Positions 19,085 to 28,580 of a stretch of 46,873 nucleotides of DNA are shown piece by piece. Both the position numbers and the translations under genes were made by a program. The DNA comes from Clostridiales bacterium (GTDB lineage: Bacteria; Bacillota; Clostridia; Lachnospirales; Lachnospiraceae), in contig JAQXPY010000173.1 in assembly GCA_029100885.1 (NCBI GenBank), forward strand, positions 1-46,873. Direction: 5' to 3'. The first letter of the stretch is position 1. Each line of letters starts with the position of its first letter. The notes beneath the pieces were generated by a model. It did no database searches and was not told the origin of the DNA. It worked only from the letters and a program-made list of their open reading frames with translations.

Positions 19085-21233
19085 GATGCTGACAAATGAC
19101 ACCTCGGTTTCCATGCAGTATGAGATCGCCACCATGCTGTGTGCTTTTTTTGTTTCTTCAATATGTATAAAAGGCAGAAAAATGCTGATCCGTGTATGGC
19201 TCGGTATCTTTCTGTTTTTTATCTATATTCACCGTGTTCTGCTTCCCTTCATCATATCCGGCGCCTATCTTATGCTTATCTGCTGCGTTCTGTGGGCTGC
19301 CGTCAGGATGGATGCAGGGGAATTTTTCACACCGGTAAGAGCACTGGGAAAAAGCATCAAAGTATACACCGCCGGACCGGTGCTGCCCTGCACTGCGGTA
19401 ATACTGACGATATTGCTCATTCAGCTGTGCAGGCTTAATATTGCGGTAGACTATGATTCTCTGAGATACGGCCTCAGGTCGGATGTACTGCTGACAAACG
19501 GAGAGGGTCTCAGAGGTTTTTTTGAGAATACCGGACTTGTGAACAGTGTATATTTGTATCCCAAGGGCTTTGAGCTTATTACCAGACCGCTTTATTTCGG
19601 AGGCACGCTGGGAAATATACTGTGTGTCAATGTCTGGGTGCTGATAGGAGTTATTCTTCTTGCAGGGGAGATCGCCGGGCTGCTGACTGGGCAGGACTAT
19701 GCGAGAGTGTTTGCGGCTATGATGACCGCCCTGATACCGGGCATCACAAATATGTCTGTCACTGCCAAGAGCGATCTATGTACTCTGCTATGTCAGATGG
19801 GCTTTGTATACTGTGCAGTCCGCTTTCTGAAAACAGACGGAAAAGAAAATGCCGGACTTCTGACAGGGGCAGGTACAGGACTGCTGATACTGAGCTACTC
19901 CTTCAAGACGACAGCTGTGGTATTTTCTTCCGTTCTTGGTCTGACGTCCGCTTTCTTTTTTCTGTATAAAAAAAAGAAGCTTCCTGTTCCGGACAGAGGC
20001 GGGCTCAGGGCATTGCTGCTTTCGGTTATGTTTACCGGAACTATAACCGCAAGGACGCTTGTGATTACCGGACAGCCGTTCTCGGGAGTGTTTACCAGAA
20101 TGTTCGAATCTCTGGGAATGGAGCTGAAATATCCGTTCCGCAGTCAGAGCTTCATGCATTCCGATGAAGCTGTAAGGCTGTCGGAGCGCATTTCGTCATA
20201 TCTCGGAAGACTGGCGGCATTTTTTGTATGTCCCGCGGGGGAGGACATGAGCCATGTGATAATGGCATGGGGAGGAATCGCATTTCTGCTTCTGACTCTT
20301 GTACTGCTGTGCTGTTCTCATGTCACGGTAGAAAGGATGGAGAAGCTGAACCGGCTTTCGGAGGCGACCGGAGCAGTTTCCGGCTTTGCTTCTGAGGCAT
20401 TCAGGTTTATAAGGCTCATCTGGATCGTCGAGGGGATCGTTTCCCTGGTCAGCCTGTATTTGCTCTATCAGGTAGACGGGAATTACTTTATGCTGATCTA
20501 TGCCCTGTCGGCGGCAGCGGGGACAGCCGTATATTTTACAGGCTCGGCCTATGAGGAGAGCGGGCTGAACATTTCAAGGGTCAGGCTTTTTTCCGGCGGG
20601 AACAGCGCCGCGCTGATACTTCTCTGCGGGGTGATGATATATATCACGGCATTTACCGGATGGTGCGGACCCGTTGGCTTTACAAAGGCGGATCTCCTCA
20701 ACAGAGGGTATTTCGATCATGAAAATACGCTTCTGAGGGATTATCATATCTGGGATCGTGATGCAAGGGTCATAGCCCTTGCGGAAGAACCGGAATGCTA
20801 TGAGCTGAAGGGAAGAATAGAAAGCTGGGTAGATATCGACGGATCAGGGGGAAACGTATACCTGACTGATACAAAGCTGAATATTTTCAAGGACTATCTG
20901 GAATTCGCGGATATCGATTATATCTATGCGGATCTGGATTATATATACGATCAGGGAAATGCACGGAGGATCAGAGCGGGTGTGCTGTTTGAATATCTGC
21001 TGGAGGACGGCTGCTTTGAAGAGCTTACTCTGATAGGGGCACCGGGAGAAGTTACGGGAGCTGCTCAGGGAGAGACCTGGGGAGCTGGCCGGGAGGTGGC
21101 TGCAAGGCTGGATAAGGAAAGGACAGCAGTGGACTGGGAGGTTCCTGTATCGGAGGAAATCGCGGCAAGAACAGAGCGGCAGATAGGTTATTTTTCCGAA
21201 ATATGTCCCGAATACGCCTCCGATATGCCCTGA
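19068..21233 (+). CDS. large polytopic membrane protein (721 aa), GT-C-like candidate
   Basis: many hydrophobic segments; DYDSLRYGLR in the first large loop; overlaps upstream GT2 by 17 bp. Confidence 0.75.
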   Translation: MQTLIEMLTNDTSVSMQYEIATMLCAFFVSSICIKGRKMLIRVWLGIFLFFIYIHRVLLPFIISGAYLMLICCVLWAAVRMDAGEFFTPVRALGKSIKVYTAGPVLPCTAVILTILLIQLCRLNIAVDYDSLRYGLRSDVLLTNGEGLRGFFENTGLVNSVYLYPKGFELITRPLYFGGTLGNILCVNVWVLIGVILLAGEIAGLLTGQDYARVFAAMMTALIPGITNMSVTAKSDLCTLLCQMGFVYCAVRFLKTDGKENAGLLTGAGTGLLILSYSFKTTAVVFSSVLGLTSAFFFLYKKKKLPVPDRGGLRALLLSVMFTGTITARTLVITGQPFSGVFTRMFESLGMELKYPFRSQSFMHSDEAVRLSERISSYLGRLAAFFVCPAGEDMSHVIMAWGGIAFLLLTLVLLCCSHVTVERMEKLNRLSEATGAVSGFASEAFRFIRLIWIVEGIVSLVSLYLLYQVDGNYFMLIYALSAAAGTAVYFTGSAYEESGLNISRVRLFSGGNSAALILLCGVMIYITAFTGWCGPVGFTKADLLNRGYFDHENTLLRDYHIWDRDARVIALAEEPECYELKGRIESWVDIDGSGGNVYLTDTKLNIFKDYLEFADIDYIYADLDYIYDQGNARRIRAGVLFEYLLEDGCFEELTLIGAPGEVTGAAQGETWGAGREVAARLDKERTAVDWEVPVSEEIAARTERQIGYFSEICPEYASDMP

Positions 21234-21244
21234 GGGGAGCTGAA

Positions 21245-22810
21245 ATGAGAAACAGACAGAGTATAATAAAAGACATTGCTGCGTTGACAGTGCTTGCTGT
21301 CTTTGGCTTGTGGGTCAACCGTGGTATTGAGATCAGAGGACTCTATATGGATGATCTGTATATGTGGTCCTGTTACGGAGAGCAGAGCCTTATTGAATTT
21401 GCATTTCCGATAGGAACCTCAACCAGATTCAGACCGGTATACTGGCTGGCCACCTATCTTCAGATGATGATAGTAGGACCGCATATAGAGCGTTTTGTGC
21501 TGTTTAATGCAGCAGTCAATATTGCCGAGGCCTTCGGAATATATTTCTTCTCCCGCAGGCTGTCGGAAAACAGGCTCATATCCGGAGCCGTGGGCGTCTG
21601 CTGGCTTGCTTCAAGGTTTGCTTATTATCAGATGGGTCAGGCTCTGGGATTGATGGAGACTATGGCCCAGGCCTTTGCTCTTGCCATACTGTACCTTCTG
21701 TACAGATTCATAAGCTCTGAAGAGAGTGAGAGCAGGAAGCAAAGCTGCTGGTATACGGCGCTGCTCCTGTATTTTCTGCTGGCCTTTACACATGAGAGAT
21801 ATATCGCTCTCCTTCCGCTGTTTTATCTGGCAATGCTGCCGGAATCAGGGTACCGGAAAAGGCACAGGGCTTCCGCTGTGGCTCCCGCTGCGGTGCTGGT
21901 CATTATTGTCATAATAAGGGCTCTTACGATAGGAAAGGCTATCCCGGCGGGAACCGGAGGAACGGAGGTAACAGATACCTTCAGCTTAGGGCAGTTTATC
22001 AGATACGGCATCAGCCAGATACTGTATATTCTCGGCATCAATGCCGGACCGGAGCATCTCAACGGACTGACATGGGAGCAGACTCCTGAGTATATCAGGA
22101 TAGCCGTGCTTGCCGGTGCTGCCTGCATTCTGCTGCTTGCCGCCGTATTTGCCGTGTCTGTTGGATCGAGGCTGAGAAAAGCGGACTCAAGGGACGGCGC
22201 TGCAGAGGATCTCAGGGTATTTATGCTGTTTGCTGCCTTTGCGGCTCTGTGCATAGCCTGCTCCTCGGTGACCATAAGAGTCGAGATGAGGTGGATATAT
22301 GTTTCCTTTGCCGCAGCGCTGCTTTTGACAGCTTATATGAGCAGGGCGATCGTCAGGGGCTGCGCCAAAGATGAGCTTTACGGCTGCAGCGCACTGATCG
22401 GCAGGGGAGGAGCAGCACTGCTGCTGAGCTTCTGTCTGATATCCTCATTGACGAATATATACTACAGAGGATACTTTGACAGGCTGTATTTCTGGCCGGA
22501 TCAGCTGAGAATGAATTCCCTGGCCGGACAGACCATAGAAAAATACGGCAGAGAGGGAGTATTCGGAAAGAACATTTATATTCTGGAAAACAGCTACGGA
22601 ATGTCGGATTTTTATGCGGGAACATTTTTCAAGACCTTCGATCCGGAAAAAAAGGCTGAGAATACCAATGTGATATTTGTCCCGGAGGCGGATGATATCC
22701 CTAGGGACGAGCTGAGGGAGGACAGAGCCATTGTCCTGAAGGAGCTTCCGGAGGACAATGCATATCTCGACATAACAGAGGAATTAAAAAAAGAAAACGG
22801 AAGTAGATAA
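21245..22810 (+). CDS. polytopic membrane protein (about 521 aa), GT-C-like candidate
   Basis: multiple TM segments; LYMDDLYMWSCYGE acidic motif in loop 1; start chosen at MRNRQSIIKDIA. Confidence 0.75.
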   Translation: MRNRQSIIKDIAALTVLAVFGLWVNRGIEIRGLYMDDLYMWSCYGEQSLIEFAFPIGTSTRFRPVYWLATYLQMMIVGPHIERFVLFNAAVNIAEAFGIYFFSRRLSENRLISGAVGVCWLASRFAYYQMGQALGLMETMAQAFALAILYLLYRFISSEESESRKQSCWYTALLLYFLLAFTHERYIALLPLFYLAMLPESGYRKRHRASAVAPAAVLVIIVIIRALTIGKAIPAGTGGTEVTDTFSLGQFIRYGISQILYILGINAGPEHLNGLTWEQTPEYIRIAVLAGAACILLLAAVFAVSVGSRLRKADSRDGAAEDLRVFMLFAAFAALCIACSSVTIRVEMRWIYVSFAAALLLTAYMSRAIVRGCAKDELYGCSALIGRGGAALLLSFCLISSLTNIYYRGYFDRLYFWPDQLRMNSLAGQTIEKYGREGVFGKNIYILENSYGMSDFYAGTFFKTFDPEKKAENTNVIFVPEADDIPRDELREDRAIVLKELPEDNAYLDITEELKKENGSR

Positions 22811-24258
22811 TGAGAGCCGGGGAAACAACAAATCTTTTGAAATATATCATACTGCCTGCAGCCGGAATGCTGTTTCTGTTCTGGTACATCAGGGCAGCCG
22901 GAGCGGATGTGGTCTATTCCGATTATTTCAGGATAATAAACGATTATCTTCCGGATGTGGGGGATATACGCAAGCTGCTTGTGCCTGATATACTTACCAG
23001 AATACCGGCGGCATTTCTTGCCAGACTGATTAACGTTTCGTCCTTCGGATACTCGGTCACCTTTGACAGGATGCTGACGGCTGCCGGATTCGCAATAATG
23101 GCTGGGTGTCTTGCGGTCTATTCATATAAGCATGAAATAGCCTTTAAGTGGCAGATATGCATATATATCATACTGTTTTCTCTGAATAAATGGGAAATCA
23201 TCCTGAACGGTACTGCATGGGCCCATGTGGTATCCTTCGGTCTGTTCTTTATCAATTATCTGCTCATCGATCTGGTGTGGTCAGGAGAAGCAAGCGGACC
23301 GGAGGAGCTGCTGGTCTGCGCTATGCCCCTTGTCATGCTGCTTTTTGCCGGTGAGTATATCGTTTCCTACGCCTGCACGCTTATGCTGCTCAGTCTTCTG
23401 GGAATACTGACCGGAGGCGCCAACAGCTGGGCGGCAAGGAGAGAAAAGAGTCTTTTCAGACGTGTTTTGATTGTTTCTGCGTTATCTCTCATTCTGTATG
23501 TCCTGAGCCGCAGCTTTGCCGTCTGGCAGCATGCGGGAGCTTCGGATATAGGTATTATCGAAATGCTGAAACAGGATCCTGCGTATCCGGTAAGATTCTT
23601 CGTCAGAACATTTTCCGGAACAGCGGTCGGACAGGAGACCGCCGCAGCCTTCTTCAGAAACGGGGCTCCGCTGCCTGACGGAGCGGTGCTTGTTCTCGGT
23701 CTCGCAGTCATGGCGGCATATGTACTGGCAGTCATTCTGTATTTCCGAAGCGATATGCTGGAAAAGACCGTCTTTCCGCTGGTGCTGATAGTATCTGGAG
23801 CGGCAAACCATGTTCTGGTGACTGCGGCGCGATGGAATTTTCTCAATGAGAATTATGCCATGAGCTCACGCTACGGCGGACAGCTTATGATAGGGCTTAT
23901 AGGGATAATACTGGTATTTTCCATGTTTGGAAAACAGAAGAGGAGCTACAGACGGGCTGTGGAGCAGAGGCGAAGAAGAGCCGAAGCTGCGGCTGCCGTC
24001 ATTACGGTTTTAATTATTCTCGGAAACTGTTATACTACCTATCAGGAAATACACAAAGCAAAGTACAGAGAAGAGAACTATGAGCGTATGGCAGAGGCCA
24101 TCCTTCACTACGAAGCCTTCGAGGAAGAGGCGCTCATGAGTATACTGGAGTGGCACAAGGCTCCGGAGGATCTGTATTCAGCTATCAGAATACTGAAGGA
24201 CAACAAGCTAAATGTTTTTAGAAAGCCGCATTTTGATGCCGGCCCGGAGGAAAGATGA
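22810..24258 (+). CDS. polytopic membrane protein (482 aa), GT-C-like candidate
   Basis: multiple TM segments; VVYSDYFRIINDYLPD in loop 1; TAATG coupling with upstream CDS. Confidence 0.75.
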   Translation: MRAGETTNLLKYIILPAAGMLFLFWYIRAAGADVVYSDYFRIINDYLPDVGDIRKLLVPDILTRIPAAFLARLINVSSFGYSVTFDRMLTAAGFAIMAGCLAVYSYKHEIAFKWQICIYIILFSLNKWEIILNGTAWAHVVSFGLFFINYLLIDLVWSGEASGPEELLVCAMPLVMLLFAGEYIVSYACTLMLLSLLGILTGGANSWAARREKSLFRRVLIVSALSLILYVLSRSFAVWQHAGASDIGIIEMLKQDPAYPVRFFVRTFSGTAVGQETAAAFFRNGAPLPDGAVLVLGLAVMAAYVLAVILYFRSDMLEKTVFPLVLIVSGAANHVLVTAARWNFLNENYAMSSRYGGQLMIGLIGIILVFSMFGKQKRSYRRAVEQRRRRAEAAAAVITVLIILGNCYTTYQEIHKAKYREENYERMAEAILHYEAFEEEALMSILEWHKAPEDLYSAIRILKDNKLNVFRKPHFDAGPEER

Positions 24259-25028
24259 AAGTTGTGATTTTAGCCGGTGGACTCGGAACACGTATAAGTG
24301 AGGAGAGCCATCTGAAGCCCAAGCCTATGATAGAGATAGGGGAGAGACCTGTTCTCTGGCATATTATGAAGTATTATTCAACATTCGGATTCAATGAATT
24401 CATTATCTGCGCAGGCTACAGGCAGTATGTGATAAAGGAGTATTTTTCCGAGTATTTTCTGCACAATTCCGATGTGACCTTTGATCTGGCATCCAATTCC
24501 ATGACGATACATAATAACAATTCCGAGAACTGGAAGGTCAGTGTCATCGACACGGGACTTATGACTATGACAGGGGGGAGGATCCGCAGAATAAGGGATT
24601 ATGTAGGAGATGAGACCTTTATGCTCACCTACGGCGACGGAGTCTGCGATGTGGATCTTACTGCGCTGCTGGATTTTCACAGAGCCCACGGAAAAACGGC
24701 TACCATAACCATGGTCAATATTTCCGAGATGAAGGGTGTGCTGGAGGTCGACGAAGGCGGTGTCATCACTTCCTTCAGGGAAAAGGAGGAAAGGGATGCC
24801 TCCCTGATAAACGGAGGATACATGGTCTTCAATAAGGAGATATTCAATTATCTGGATTCGGATGAGACGGTGCTGGAAAAGGGACCTCTCGGAAGACTGA
24901 GCGAAGAGGGACAACTGATGGGCTTTTACCATCAGGGCTTCTGGCAGTGCATGGATACCCAGCGAGAAAAGAAAAAGCTGGAGGAGCTGTGGGCTTCGGG
25001 TCAGGCTCCGTGGAAGAGATGGCAGTAA
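24255..25028 (+). CDS. rfbF: glucose-1-phosphate cytidylyltransferase
   Basis: MKVVILAGGLGTRISEESHLKPKPMIEIGERPVLWHIMKYYS; ATGA overlap upstream. Confidence 0.96.
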   Translation: MKVVILAGGLGTRISEESHLKPKPMIEIGERPVLWHIMKYYSTFGFNEFIICAGYRQYVIKEYFSEYFLHNSDVTFDLASNSMTIHNNNSENWKVSVIDTGLMTMTGGRIRRIRDYVGDETFMLTYGDGVCDVDLTALLDFHRAHGKTATITMVNISEMKGVLEVDEGGVITSFREKEERDASLINGGYMVFNKEIFNYLDSDETVLEKGPLGRLSEEGQLMGFYHQGFWQCMDTQREKKKLEELWASGQAPWKRWQ

Positions 25029-25080
25029 TCGCATTAATATCGGGTGCGGACCTCAGCAGTCCGGCAGGAAGAGGAGTAAG

Positions 25081-26220
25081 TTGACAGAGCTTAAAGCATT
25101 AAAGGATTTTTTTAACGGCAGAACCGTGCTGCTCACAGGACATACAGGCTTTAAGGGCAGCTACATGACGGTGCTGCTCAGCCTCCTGGGAGCAAGGGTA
25201 TACGGCTACGCGCTTAAGCCGGATACAGATCCGCGTCTCTTTGACATACTGTACGGAGACGGTGCATCATCCGTATCCGGAAAGGATCTCAGGGTCAGAA
25301 CATCGACAGATATCGATACGGGAAGCGGCATCATTGAGAGCTGTATCGGAGATATCAGGGATATGGACCGTCTCGAGAGCTTTTATTCCCGGATAAGACC
25401 GGAGATAGTGATCCACATGGCTGCACAGCCTATAGTCAGGGAGAGCTACCGAATACCGAGGGAGACATACGAGATAAACGTCATGGGCACAGTAAATATT
25501 CTGGAATGCATCAGACGTTATCCGGGCTGTATTTCTTTTCTGAATGTTACCACGGACAAGGTGTATTTCAATGAAGAGCGTCCAGGCTACGGATACAGGG
25601 AGGATGATAAGCTGGACGGCTTTGATCCTTATGCCAACTCCAAGTCCTGCTCGGAGCTGGCGACCCACAGCTACTATCTCTCATTCCTGAAGGAGCAGGG
25701 AACGGCGGTCTCCACGGCCAGAGCGGGAAATGTGATAGGAGGCGGAGATTTCAGCGCGGATCGTATCATCCCGGACTGCGTCAGGGCTGCGGTGAACGGC
25801 AGCGAGCTGATATTAAGAAACCCCGGAAGCATCAGACCCTACCAGCATGTATTTGAGCCGCTGTTCGTCTACCTTGATATCGTTATGAAGCAGGCGCTGG
25901 ATCAGGGGTATTCAGGCTGGTATAATGTCGGTCCGGACAAGGATGACTGCGTTACTACGGGAGCGCTGTGCGGAATGTTCGTCGAAGAATACAGGGATGT
26001 CAGAGTGACGGTTCCGGAGTGCCCTTCGGGACCCCATGAGGCCGGGCTGCTGCTGCTGGACAATACAAAGATAAAAGAAGTACTGGGATGGAGACCTGTA
26101 TGGCATATCAGAGAGGCTGTCGCGGCAATCTGCAGATGGACAAAGGCATGGCAGAGTGGCGGTACACAGGCAAATGATGAGCTGCTCAGACAGATCACAG
26201 AATATACGGAAGGCTTATGA
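25081..26220 (+). CDS. rfbG: CDP-glucose 4,6-dehydratase (TTG start)
   Basis: TGHTGFKGSYM Rossmann motif, HMAAQPIVRESYRIPRETYEINVMGT, TTDKVY, YANSK. Confidence 0.95.
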   Translation: MTELKALKDFFNGRTVLLTGHTGFKGSYMTVLLSLLGARVYGYALKPDTDPRLFDILYGDGASSVSGKDLRVRTSTDIDTGSGIIESCIGDIRDMDRLESFYSRIRPEIVIHMAAQPIVRESYRIPRETYEINVMGTVNILECIRRYPGCISFLNVTTDKVYFNEERPGYGYREDDKLDGFDPYANSKSCSELATHSYYLSFLKEQGTAVSTARAGNVIGGGDFSADRIIPDCVRAAVNGSELILRNPGSIRPYQHVFEPLFVYLDIVMKQALDQGYSGWYNVGPDKDDCVTTGALCGMFVEEYRDVRVTVPECPSGPHEAGLLLLDNTKIKEVLGWRPVWHIREAVAAICRWTKAWQSGGTQANDELLRQITEYTEGL

Positions 26221-27590
26221 ACAGAGAAGAACTGAACGATTTTTTTGAAGGAATGAGCGAGGAACAGGCTCATAGGAAAATACTGGAGATAGTAGGAAGC
26301 TATTGCGACAGATATCACAATACACAGGCCTCGGAGCCGTACAGGGAAGGAGACAGGATCCCTTATGCCGCAAGAGTGTACGACCGGGAAGAGATGGTCA
26401 ATCTTGTGGACAGTGCTCTGGAGTTCTGGCTGACCATGGGAAGATATACAGACGAGTTTGAAAGAGGACTGGCAGGATATCTGGGAGTTTCCTTTGCGGA
26501 TGTGGTAAATTCGGGCTCCTCGGCAAACCTGCTGGCATTTATGGCCCTTACCTCCCATCAGCTGGGAGACAGAGCGATCAGACGCGGAGACGAGATCATA
26601 ACGGTTGCGGCTGGATTTCCTACGACAGTCACACCGGCACTCAATTTCGGAGCGGTGCCGGTCTTTGTGGATGTAAAGCTGCCGGAGTATAATATTGACG
26701 AAAGCAGACTGGAGGCAGCGCTCTCAGACAGAACAAAAGCAGTCATGGCTGCCCACACTCTCGGCAATCCGTTCAATCTGGAGGCAGTAAAGCGCTTCTG
26801 TGACAGACACGGGCTGTGGCTTATAGAGGATAACTGCGATGCTCTCGGAAGCAGATATTATATTGACGGGCAATGGAAAATGACTGGTACAGTCGGAGAT
26901 ATCGGCACCTCGTCCTTCTATCCGCCTCATCATATGACCATGGGAGAAGGAGGAGCTGTGTATACAGACGATCCCGTGCTCCAGAGACTGCTGCTGAGTG
27001 TGAGGGACTGGGGAAGAGACTGTGTTTGCAAGTCCGGACAGGACAACAGGTGCGGACACAGATTTGACGGACAGTACGGAGAGCTGCCGGCAGGTTATGA
27101 TCACAAGTATGTGTATTCTACCTTCGGCTACAATTTCGGCATAACGGATATGCAATCCGCGGTGGGCTGCGCACAGCTCAGAAAATTCCCTGACTTTGCG
27201 GAGAGGAGAAAGCAGAACTGGAGCTTCCTTAAGGACGCACTTGAGCCTGTCAGTGACAGGATACTGCTTCCAAAGGCAGAGGCCAACTCGGATCCGAGCT
27301 GGTTCGGCTTCTGTATGACTCTGGAGGAGGGAATAGACAGAACCAAGGCGATCAGATACATCGAGGATCACGGAGTACAGACAAGGCTGCTGTTTGCGGG
27401 AAATCTGATCAAGCATCCGTGCTTTGATGCCATCAGAAATGACGGAGTGTCCTACAGGGTTTCCGGTGACCTGAAAAATACCGATATCATAACCGAACGG
27501 ACCTTCTGGGTGGGAGTGTATCCAGGTATGACAGAGGACAGGCTCGCATATATGGCAAAGGTCATCGGCGAGGCTGTAAAGGCACAGTAA
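26217..27590 (+). CDS. rfbH: CDP-4-keto-6-deoxy-D-glucose 3-dehydrase (RfbH/E1 type)
   Basis: SSFYPPHHMTMGEGGAV (His in place of PLP Lys), cysteine cluster DCVC-x7-C, NSGSSANLLAF; ATGA overlap with rfbG. Confidence 0.95.
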   Translation: MNREELNDFFEGMSEEQAHRKILEIVGSYCDRYHNTQASEPYREGDRIPYAARVYDREEMVNLVDSALEFWLTMGRYTDEFERGLAGYLGVSFADVVNSGSSANLLAFMALTSHQLGDRAIRRGDEIITVAAGFPTTVTPALNFGAVPVFVDVKLPEYNIDESRLEAALSDRTKAVMAAHTLGNPFNLEAVKRFCDRHGLWLIEDNCDALGSRYYIDGQWKMTGTVGDIGTSSFYPPHHMTMGEGGAVYTDDPVLQRLLLSVRDWGRDCVCKSGQDNRCGHRFDGQYGELPAGYDHKYVYSTFGYNFGITDMQSAVGCAQLRKFPDFAERRKQNWSFLKDALEPVSDRILLPKAEANSDPSWFGFCMTLEEGIDRTKAIRYIEDHGVQTRLLFAGNLIKHPCFDAIRNDGVSYRVSGDLKNTDIITERTFWVGVYPGMTEDRLAYMAKVIGEAVKAQ

Positions 27591-27602
27591 CAAGAGAACA
27601 GC

Positions 27603-28580
27603 ATGAGCGGATACAAAAAGGAACAATCAAAGCAGTCCGCCGTGAGCGGATGCGATAAGGAACGATCAAAGCAGTCCTCAGTGAACGGTTGCGATAAGGA
27701 ACGATCAAAGCAGTCCTCAGTGAGCGGATACGATAAGGAAAGATTAAAGCAGGCCCAGAAGGCGAGTCTGGATATCCTTATCGAGACGGACCGTCTGTGC
27801 AGGCTTTTCGGTATAAGATATTTTCTGGATTCCGGGACGCTTCTGGGAGCTGTAAGACATAAGGGCTTCATACCCTGGGATGACGATATAGACATCGTTA
27901 TGCCGAGAGAGGATTTTGAGAGATTCAGATCCGTGGCGGCGCCGCAGCTCAGGAACGGGATGGAGCTGGTCATGCCGGACAGCTTCAGAAACGGAACGGT
28001 TTTTTATGATTTTACTCCGAGAATCATTTATATCAATTCACGGAGACATTCGGAGGGCGGAGAGACAGATTTTTATGAGGGAAAGCTCAATCACCTCTGG
28101 GTGGATATTTTTATCCTCGACAATATTTCCGACAATGTGGCAGCCGACAGGCTGACAAGATTTGCCCAGAAGGCAGTCTACGGTATGGCCATGTCAAAGC
28201 GCTATGAGCTGGACATGTCCAAATACACAGGGCTCGACAGGCTGAAGGTGGCGGTGCTGTCCTTTGCCGGAGGCTTTGTTTCCATGAAGACATTGTTCGG
28301 TCTCCAGCATCGGCTTTCCACAAGATATAACGGCAGCAGAACCAGGTGCCTGTATTATTCAAATTATCAGCCGGACTATATCCATGATACCGTAAAAAGA
28401 GAATGGATAGAGGAAACCGCGGAGCTGGAATTTGACGGCTTCAGGTTTTTTGCTCCGGGAGGCTATGACCATGTTCTCAGAGAGATCTACGGTGATTATA
28501 TGCAGCTTCCGCCGGAGGAAAAGAGAGTGCCTTCGCATTCTGACGAGATAGACATTCTGCAAGAGGGCGAATATGAGTAA
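27603..28580 (+). CDS. licD: LicD family phosphotransferase with N-terminal 13-aa repeat extension
   Basis: FGIRYFLDSGTLLGAVRHKGFIPWDDDIDIVMPREDFERF. Confidence 0.93.
   Translation: MSGYKKEQSKQSAVSGCDKERSKQSSVNGCDKERSKQSSVSGYDKERLKQAQKASLDILIETDRLCRLFGIRYFLDSGTLLGAVRHKGFIPWDDDIDIVMPREDFERFRSVAAPQLRNGMELVMPDSFRNGTVFYDFTPRIIYINSRRHSEGGETDFYEGKLNHLWVDIFILDNISDNVAADRLTRFAQKAVYGMAMSKRYELDMSKYTGLDRLKVAVLSFAGGFVSMKTLFGLQHRLSTRYNGSRTRCLYYSNYQPDYIHDTVKREWIEETAELEFDGFRFFAPGGYDHVLREIYGDYMQLPPEEKRVPSHSDEIDILQEGEYE
27606..27761 (+). repeat. 39-bp in-frame tandem repeat, 4 copies, LicD N-terminus
   Basis: SGYKKEQSKQSAV/SGCDKERSKQSSV/NGCDKERSKQSSV/SGYDKERLKQAQK; copies 2 and 3 nearly identical at DNA level. 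Confidence 0.95.

Noticed and set aside
25902-26558. 218-aa minus-strand ORF
   Set aside because: Antisense to the rfbG/rfbH junction; no SD or domain.
26724-27626. 300-aa minus-strand ORF
   Set aside because: Antisense to rfbH and the licD start; no domain signature.
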